From CAZOGW01 sp964579415 (lineage in GTDB: Bacteria > Actinomycetota > Acidimicrobiia > Spongiisociales > UBA5794): 9,130 bases of DNA. Under the pieces are notes generated by a model that worked only from the letters and a program-made list of their open reading frames with translations, was not told the DNA's origin and searched no databases. Below, piece after piece: positions 6,623 through 9,130 of this stretch. The stretch's first letter is position 1. Each line of letters starts with the position of its first letter. The position numbers and the translations under genes were made by a program. The stretch lies in the NCBI GenBank assembly GCA_964579415.1, contig CAZOGW010000121.1, positions 1 through 9,130 of the forward strand, read 5' to 3'.

Positions 6623-6628
6623 TAGCCT
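6623..6628 (+). promoter_or_regulatory. Possible -10 box before the two-gene membrane cassette
   Basis: GGTAGCCTG contains TAGCCT, 11 bases before the ATG at 6640, in the 25-base gap after coaE. It would give a leader of about 4 bases. No -35 box is evident, and read-through from coaE is equally possible. Confidence 0.35.
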
Positions 6629-6639
6629 GGCTCGCAGTC

Positions 6640-6945
6640 ATGACACGTCGGGCATGGATGGTGGCGATCGCTTTCGTGGCACTCCAGTTCGCCATTCCCC
6701 TGGTGTTGTGGAATCAGCCGCACGGGTTCTTCCAGTGGAGGATGTACTCGGAGGGCGCGGACATCCGTGTCGTCGAGGTGACCGACGCGACCGGAGCTAC
6801 GCGTCCGGTGGACTACAGGAGCATCTCCAATCCACGCGCCGAGATCACGCCGGCGACCTGGGCGGCCGCCCTCTGTGACTTCTACGACGACGCGGTGACA
6901 GTGATTGTCGACGCCAGGTCAGGAGTGGTGGAGCAGCAGTGTTGA
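6640..6945 (+). CDS. Small single-helix membrane protein resembling the post-HTTM segment of gamma-carboxylase
   Basis: A 101-aa protein with one N-terminal membrane helix (about 5-24, WMVAIAFVALQFAIPLVLW) and a hydrophilic domain of about 75 residues, probably outside the membrane. The passage ALQFAIPLVLW...GFFQWRMYSEGADIRVVEVTDATG resembles, from memory, the part of vitamin K-dependent gamma-glutamyl carboxylase that follows its membrane domain: a last helix ending QLFLPY-like, then a YSWDMM-like turn and a beta strand. Two cysteines, C79 and the C-terminal C101, could form a disulfide. The ATG has no Shine-Dalgarno sequence. The next gene overlaps it by 7 bases, so the two products probably work together. 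Sampled GC near 60% is below that of coaE. It is certainly a real gene by context; function is inference. Confidence 0.72.
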   Translation: MTRRAWMVAIAFVALQFAIPLVLWNQPHGFFQWRMYSEGADIRVVEVTDATGATRPVDYRSISNPRAEITPATWAAALCDFYDDAVTVIVDARSGVVEQQC

Positions 6946-7694
6946 ACTGGCCGTTGTCGGGGATGCGTATCGCCGTCGGGATCGCTGTGACGGTCGAGGC
7001 GGTCGCAAGCACTAGCGTGATGCGCTCTATCGCCGCTGGTGACTACGTCCGCGTGGCGATGGTTCCCGGCGTCCCTTTCCCTCCGGACACAGTCGTGCTG
7101 GTGTTCGTGGCTGTCATGGCCGCCTCGGGGGTGGGACTTGTTGTCGGACGCGGTCATCGCTGGTGGGCGACGGCGTGCCTGGTCTGCCTCGTACTGTTGA
7201 TCGGCCTCGATCAGCAGCTCTACAGCAACCACGCCTACCTTGCAGGGCTCATGGCGCTGGTGCTCACCCTGACGCCAAGAGACAATCAGCAGTCCCGGGT
7301 CGCCTTGATGGGAACGTTGAGCGCGGTGTACCTGTTCTCGGCGTTGAGCAAGCTCAACACTGACTTCCTCTCGGGTGGTGTCCTTGCCGTGGCTACTCCG
7401 CTGTCGATGTGGGGGGTGCCGCCGCCGGCACTGGCCGCATTGGCTACTGGTGTCGTTTTCATCGAGTTGCTGCTGGCCGCGGGGCTGTGGTGGCCGCCGA
7501 GTCGCCGCATCGCGGTGATCGCAGGCCTCGCGCTGCACATCGGGATCGTCACATTGGTAGGCGCCCATCGGATCGCGCTCGCCACCTTCGCCCTATTGAT
7601 GTGGTCGATCTACCCACTGTTCTACTCACGGGCTCCTTCGCTGCCGCACGGGGTACCGCTTCTCCCAGATACGCGTCGGCAGCCGGGACGCTGA
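6939..7694 (+). CDS. HTTM / vitamin K-dependent gamma-carboxylase-like membrane protein
   Basis: A 251-aa polytopic protein with about six hydrophobic segments (roughly 10-28, 50-70, 76-91, 98-112, 122-138, 163-184, 190-228, some paired). Its order of motifs fits the HTTM domain: DQQLYSNHAYLAGLMAL (91-107), YLFSALSKLNTDFLSGG (131-147), then FIELLLAAGLWW (174-185) and GLALHIGIVTL (197-207). Compared from memory with human GGCX, H98 matches the NNHSYL histidine (H160) and K138 matches the catalytic base of VKKLDADW (K218). HTTM proteins occur as carboxylase/epoxidase-like enzymes and in uncharacterised bacterial families; the substrate here is unknown. The GTG start overlaps the upstream stop by 7 bases, with GGTGGAG (6927-6933) 5 bases before it; TTG 6942 is an alternative. 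The protein is shorter than full carboxylases because the lumenal part is missing. Confidence 0.8.
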   Translation: MLNWPLSGMRIAVGIAVTVEAVASTSVMRSIAAGDYVRVAMVPGVPFPPDTVVLVFVAVMAASGVGLVVGRGHRWWATACLVCLVLLIGLDQQLYSNHAYLAGLMALVLTLTPRDNQQSRVALMGTLSAVYLFSALSKLNTDFLSGGVLAVATPLSMWGVPPPALAALATGVVFIELLLAAGLWWPPSRRIAVIAGLALHIGIVTLVGAHRIALATFALLMWSIYPLFYSRAPSLPHGVPLLPDTRRQPGR

Positions 7695-7754
7695 AGGCTG
7701 CACTGGCTGGTTCGCACAGCACTTCTTGTCGCAGCCCGAGGGTACGCTGCGGCG
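7695..7754 (+). other. Gap between the HTTM gene and uvrB
   Basis: These 60 bases hold the predicted uvrB promoter at their right end. No terminator-like hairpin and no clear LexA-type box were seen. Confidence 0.4.
7743..7748 (+). promoter_or_regulatory. Predicted -10 box of uvrB (leaderless)
   Basis: GGTACGCT contains TACGCT, followed by six bases (GCGGCG) and the uvrB ATG at 7755, the same spacing as at coaE and the histidine kinase. GAGGG at 7738-7742 is too far away (12 bases) to be a good ribosome binding site. No clear -35 box. Confidence 0.5.
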
Positions 7755-9130
7755 ATGTCCATGCAGCCCTTCCAGGTGATCTCCGACTTCGCCCCGGCGG
7801 GGGACCAGCCGGAGGCGATCGCCCGCCTAACCGAGGGGGTGCGCCGCGGCGACCGGTTCCAGACGCTGCTGGGCATCACCGGCTCGGGCAAGTCGGCGAC
7901 GGTGGCGTGGCTCATCGAGCAGGTGCAGAAGCCGACGCTGGTGCTGGCGCCCAACAAGGCGCTGGCCGCCCAGCTCGCCAACGAGTTCCGCCAGTTCTTC
8001 CCGCAGAACCGGGTGGAGTACTTCGTCTCCTACTACGACTACTACCAGCCTGAGGCGTACATGCCTCAGACCGACACGTACATCGAGAAGGAATCGACGA
8101 TCAACGACGAGATCGACCGGCTGCGCCACTCGGCCACCGCCGCCCTGCTCACCCGGCGCGACGTGGTGATCGTGGCGTCGGTGAGCGCCATCTATGGGCT
8201 GGGCTCGCCCGAGCAGTACGAGGGGCAGGTCCTCCGGTTGATCCGCGGCGTCGAGCTGCCGCTGGAGTTCGCGGTGCGGCGTCTCGTCGACATCCAGTAC
8301 GAGCGCAACGAGGTCAACCTGATCCGGGGGCGGTTCCGGCTCAAGGGCGACACCCTGGAGGTGTTCCCCTCCTACGAGGAGTCGGTGTACCGGGTGGAGT
8401 ACTTCGGCGACGAGGTGGAGCGCATCCTGCAGATGAACCCGGTCACCGGCGAGGTGATCAGCGAGCTGTCCGAGCTGTGGGTTCTCCCGGCGACGCACTA
8501 CGTCACAGATCGGGAACGCATGGAGAAGGCGCTGGTCCGCATCGAGGTGGAACTGGCGGAGCGACTCGCCGAGTTGGAGAAGCAGGGCAAGCTGCTTGAA
8601 GCCCAACGTTTGCGGATGCGCACCAGCTACGACATGGAGATGATGCGTGAGATCGGCACCTGCGCCGGCATCGAGAACTACTCGGTGTTCCTCGACGGGC
8701 GCAACTTCGGCGACCCTCCCTACACGCTGCTCGACTACTTCCCCGAGGACTACATGATGGTGATCGACGAAAGTCACGTCACCATCCCCCAGATCCACGG
8801 GCAGTTCGCCGGGGATCGCAGCCGCAAGGACGTCCTCGTCGAGCACGGGTTCCGGCTGCCGTCGGCCCGGGACAACCGGCCGCTCACGTTCGAGGAGTGG
8901 TACCAGCGCACCCCGCAGGCGGTCCTGCTCTCGGCGACGCCGGCGTCCTGGGAGATCGAGCACTCCACCCAGGTGGTGCAGCAGGTGATCCGCCCCACCG
9001 GGCTGGTCGACCCCGAGGTGATCGTGCGCCCCACCAAGGGCCAGATCGACGACCTGGTGGAGGAGGTGCAGATCAGGGCCGAGAACGATCAGCGGGTGCT
9101 GGTGACGACGCTCACCAAGAAGATGGCGGA
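7755..9130 (+). CDS. uvrB: UvrABC excinuclease subunit B, 5' part (runs off the window)
   Basis: The first 458 residues of UvrB, usually about 660-700 aa; the reading frame is still open at the window edge. UvrB is the damage-verifying helicase-like subunit of nucleotide excision repair: loaded by UvrA, it opens the DNA at the lesion and recruits UvrC. Visible motifs are N-terminal FQVISDFAPAGDQPEAI (6-22), Walker A GITGSGKS (40-47), the damage-probing beta-hairpin region with YYDYYQPEAYMPQTDTYIEK (93-112), Walker B with DESH (338-341) and motif III LLSATP (391-396). The lysine and the hairpin tyrosines are intact; the last P-loop residue is Ser where Thr is common. ATG 7755 is preferred by promoter spacing, with ATG 7761 an in-frame alternative. 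Later helicase motifs and the C-terminal UvrC-binding region lie beyond the window. Confidence 0.97.
   Translation, partial: MSMQPFQVISDFAPAGDQPEAIARLTEGVRRGDRFQTLLGITGSGKSATVAWLIEQVQKPTLVLAPNKALAAQLANEFRQFFPQNRVEYFVSYYDYYQPEAYMPQTDTYIEKESTINDEIDRLRHSATAALLTRRDVVIVASVSAIYGLGSPEQYEGQVLRLIRGVELPLEFAVRRLVDIQYERNEVNLIRGRFRLKGDTLEVFPSYEESVYRVEYFGDEVERILQMNPVTGEVISELSELWVLPATHYVTDRERMEKALVRIEVELAERLAELEKQGKLLEAQRLRMRTSYDMEMMREIGTCAGIENYSVFLDGRNFGDPPYTLLDYFPEDYMMVIDESHVTIPQIHGQFAGDRSRKDVLVEHGFRLPSARDNRPLTFEEWYQRTPQAVLLSATPASWEIEHSTQVVQQVIRPTGLVDPEVIVRPTKGQIDDLVEEVQIRAENDQRVLVTTLTKKMA

Noticed and set aside
7409..8053. 214-aa + strand open frame bridging the HTTM gene and uvrB
   Set aside because: It is out of frame with both real genes, and its translation has no recognisable motif, whereas the real frames do.
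7827..8963. 378-aa open frame antisense to uvrB
   Set aside because: It overlaps strongly conserved UvrB motifs on the other strand and has a His/Arg/Leu/Glu-rich shadow composition.

Overview
The window is GC-rich, densely packed bacterial chromosome that fits a high-GC actinobacterium, possibly of the Acidimicrobiia type; the genus cannot be told from this sequence. Three things support this: GC-rich codon use, a dephospho-CoA kinase gene (coaE) lying close to uvrB as in many Actinobacteria, and several genes whose start codon sits exactly six bases after a TANNNT -10 box, the layout of leaderless actinobacterial transcripts.

Left part (1-3394, + strand) is the end of a tad/Flp type IVc pilus operon: the last 30 codons of an upstream gene (probably a CpaE/TadZ-type ATPase), then tadA/cpaF (motor ATPase), tadB and tadC (inner-membrane platform). 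The last three are coupled by a 4-base overlap and a 2-base gap. A perfect 12-bp inverted repeat at 3406-3434 closes the operon. Facing it on the - strand is a 58-codon Flp pilin gene (3475-3651), easily missed because of its size. It has an intact type IVc prepilin cleavage site and a strong ribosome binding site.

Middle part (3816-5974, - strand) is a two-component system of the NarL/LuxR type: a six-helix membrane histidine kinase and its response regulator, with start and stop codons overlapping by 4 bases. Transcription runs towards the pilin gene, so this pair is a reasonable candidate regulator of the pilus, though that is inference. The kinase diverges from coaE, with only 22 bases between the two start codons. 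The two predicted -10 boxes lie back to back in those bases and share one TA step.

Right part (5997-9130, + strand) holds coaE, a two-gene cassette (6640-7694) and the first 458 codons of uvrB. The cassette encodes a 101-aa single-helix protein and a 251-aa polytopic membrane protein. Judged from memory of the human enzyme, the larger protein resembles the HTTM domain of vitamin K-dependent gamma-glutamyl carboxylase (GGCX), including counterparts of its catalytic lysine and an important histidine. The small protein resembles the segment that follows HTTM in GGCX. Here the two are separate genes in reversed order. This split, order-swapped carboxylase-like pair is the most unusual content of the window.

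No rRNA, tRNA, CRISPR, insertion sequence or phage gene was recognised. No stretch longer than 300 bases lacks a gene; the two noncoding gaps worth describing are 3395-3474 and 3652-3815.
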